From contig DATERL010000052.1 in NCBI GenBank assembly GCA_035271585.1, positions 1-15,649 of the forward strand: 15,649 nucleotides of DNA, written 5' to 3'. The notes beneath the pieces were generated by a model. The model saw nothing but the letters and a program-made list of their open reading frames with translations. It was not told the DNA's origin and ran no database searches. Below are positions 14,970-15,649 of the stretch, one piece after another. Position numbers and translations under genes: made by a program. Every line of letters begins with the position of its first letter. The stretch's first letter is position 1. This stretch comes from Roseimarinus sp035271585. Lineage in GTDB: Bacteria; Bacteroidota; Bacteroidia; Bacteroidales; Prolixibacteraceae.

Positions 14970-15060
14970 ACGCAGTTTTTCGTGTTACCTTATAAACGGT
15001 TCACTTTTTTCGGTTTCAATGTGTGAATTTCGCTTTTCAAGTTCAAAAAGGAGATATATA

Positions 15061-15096
15061 CAAACACAAAAAGGTAAAGAAACAATTCTTCACCTT
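15061..15096 (-). terminator. Intrinsic terminator after rpmH
   Basis: On the minus strand AAGGTGAAGAA (15096-15086) pairs with TTCTTTACCTT (15081-15071) as an 11-bp stem with one G-U pair and a four-base loop (TTGT). A T-rich tail, TTTGTGTTTG, follows at 15070-15061. The G-U pair becomes an A-C mismatch on the plus strand, so the structure favours minus-strand transcripts. It lies 28 bp after the rpmH stop. Confidence 0.6.
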
Positions 15097-15124
15097 GTCA
15101 TGTAAATGGTTAAAAAGAGCTTGA

Positions 15125-15286
15125 CTAACGCTTATGACGAGGCTCGTCAGAAACGCTTAGTTTCCATCTTCCTTTAGCCCTACGCGCTTTTATCACTCTG
15201 CGACCATTCACAGTCGACATCCTCTCACGGAACCCGTGTTTATTTTTCCTTTTCCTATTTGAAGGTTGAAATGTTCTTTTTGTCAT
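15125..15286 (-). CDS. rpmH: 50S ribosomal protein L34
   Basis: ATG (15286-15284) to TAG (15127-15125) encodes 53 residues beginning MTKRTFQPSNRKRKNKHGFR and continuing ERMSTVNGRRVIKARRAKGR, then WKLSVSDEPRHKR. The pattern KRTFQPSNRKRKNKHGFR-RM-T-NGR-V-RRRKGR is the universal signature of L34, a small basic subunit of the large ribosomal subunit. Residues that vary in L34 (here the C-terminal SVSDEPRHKR tail) are typical for Bacteroidota. It is flanked by a perfect -7 element upstream and an intrinsic terminator downstream, so it appears to be its own transcript. Confidence 0.96.
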   Translation of the reverse strand: MTKRTFQPSNRKRKNKHGFRERMSTVNGRRVIKARRAKGRWKLSVSDEPRHKR

Positions 15287-15335
15287 CTCACTATATTTTT
15301 TAATTCTTTGATTTAATCGTTCTCAAAACGGAGTG

Positions 15336-15343
15336 CAAAAATA
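15336..15343 (-). promoter_or_regulatory. -7 promoter element of rpmH
   Basis: On the minus strand TATTTTTG, followed by CACTCC, matches TAnnTTTG exactly. It ends 49 bases upstream of the rpmH ATG, leaving a leader of about 40 bases. A 128-bp gap separates rpmH from rsmG, consistent with independent transcription. No clear -33 TTTG is seen at the usual distance. Confidence 0.5.
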
Positions 15344-15414
15344 AATGTTTTTTCCACTGTAAAAAACTTTTTGTTCGAATAATTGCAAATAAAGTTGAAA
15401 TAGATTTTTAATAC

Positions 15415-15649
15415 CTATAAAAGAGGTAGATAGATCAGTTTTTTTGTTTCAAAAAAAGATTCTTCAAAAAATTCGCTAATATCAAAAACTTCAATTCTAT
15501 CCTTGAACATTTCAATTTCTTCATCAAAATCGCCTCCTTTTAGATAAATAATTCCGTTTTGGAGATCGTTAAAATGCTTACGCGAAACCAATTTTCGTGT
15601 AAAATCAACAAATTTTGGAAAAGCTGTAACCGCTCTACTCACAATAAAG
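15415..15649 (-). CDS. rsmG: 16S rRNA m7G527 methyltransferase RsmG, C-terminal end (partial)
   Basis: The frame enters from the right edge of the window and ends at TAG (15417-15415), giving about 78 C-terminal residues. It reads ...FIVSRAVTAFPKF, NGIIYLKGGDFDEEI and ISEFFEESFFETKKLIYLP. SRAVTAFPKF and the NGI-YLKGGD / FFEE-FFETKK-IYLP ending match RsmG (GidB), which methylates G527 of 16S rRNA. The GTG at 15642 encodes an internal valine, not a start; the gene continues outside the window. It is upstream of, and on the same strand as, rpmH. Confidence 0.9.
   Translation of the reverse strand, partial: FIVSRAVTAFPKFVDFTRKLVSRKHFNDLQNGIIYLKGGDFDEEIEMFKDRIEVFDISEFFEESFFETKKLIYLPLL

Noticed and set aside
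15415..15642. Complete 75-residue gene starting at GTG 15642
   Set aside because: The sequence upstream in frame (F-I-V-S-R-A-V) continues the RsmG family pattern to the window edge, so this is the C-terminus of a truncated rsmG.
1..15649. CRISPR arrays, tRNA/rRNA genes or transposases
   Set aside because: No regularly spaced direct repeats, no cloverleaf or rRNA-like conserved stretches and no transposase motifs were seen on either strand.

Overview
The window reads as chromosomal DNA of a Bacteroidota bacterium, probably of the Bacteroidales/Marinilabiliales kind. The signs are AT-rich intergenic DNA, good matches to the TAnnTTTG -7 promoter element of this phylum, a PorV/PorQ-type outer-membrane protein next to a helix-hairpin-helix beta-barrel protein, and a PASTA protein followed by an RluA-family pseudouridine synthase. 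This placement is inferred from protein and promoter character, not from a marker-gene comparison.

Left edge (1-323): no intact gene. It holds an apparent decayed scrap of an AlbA_2/Schlafen-type domain, a strong 11-bp hairpin, and an AT-rich leader with a long-range inverted repeat around a possible promoter.

Plus-strand signalling/transport cluster (324-7266): a secreted NMT1/THI5-like substrate-binding protein, a membrane SpoIIE phosphatase with a periplasmic dCache-like sensor, an RsbW-like anti-sigma kinase, a stand-alone STAS protein, a tiny membrane peptide, a STAS protein with a long unrecognised C-terminal domain, and an ABC permease and ATPase of the TrpXYZ/COG4120-COG1101 type. 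The overlaps and mostly short gaps suggest one operon. It looks like a complete partner-switching circuit (sensor phosphatase, kinase, two STAS antagonists) built into an ABC transporter locus. No sigma factor and no COG2984-type binding protein are present. This is the most interesting part of the window.

Plus-strand housekeeping and envelope genes (7336-12187): purE with its own promoter and a terminator, a PorV/PorQ-like protein starting at GTG, a helix-hairpin-helix outer-membrane barrel protein, and a PlsC-like acyltransferase with an unusual His-x5-Asp spacing.

Minus-strand block (15649 down to 12261), in transcription order: the C-terminal end of rsmG (cut by the window edge), rpmH (ribosomal protein L34) with a terminator, a three-PASTA membrane protein, an RluD-like pseudouridine synthase, a YhcH/YjgK family protein, and a 37-residue lysine-rich peptide that ends at a clear intrinsic terminator. 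The two strands converge at about 12190-12300.
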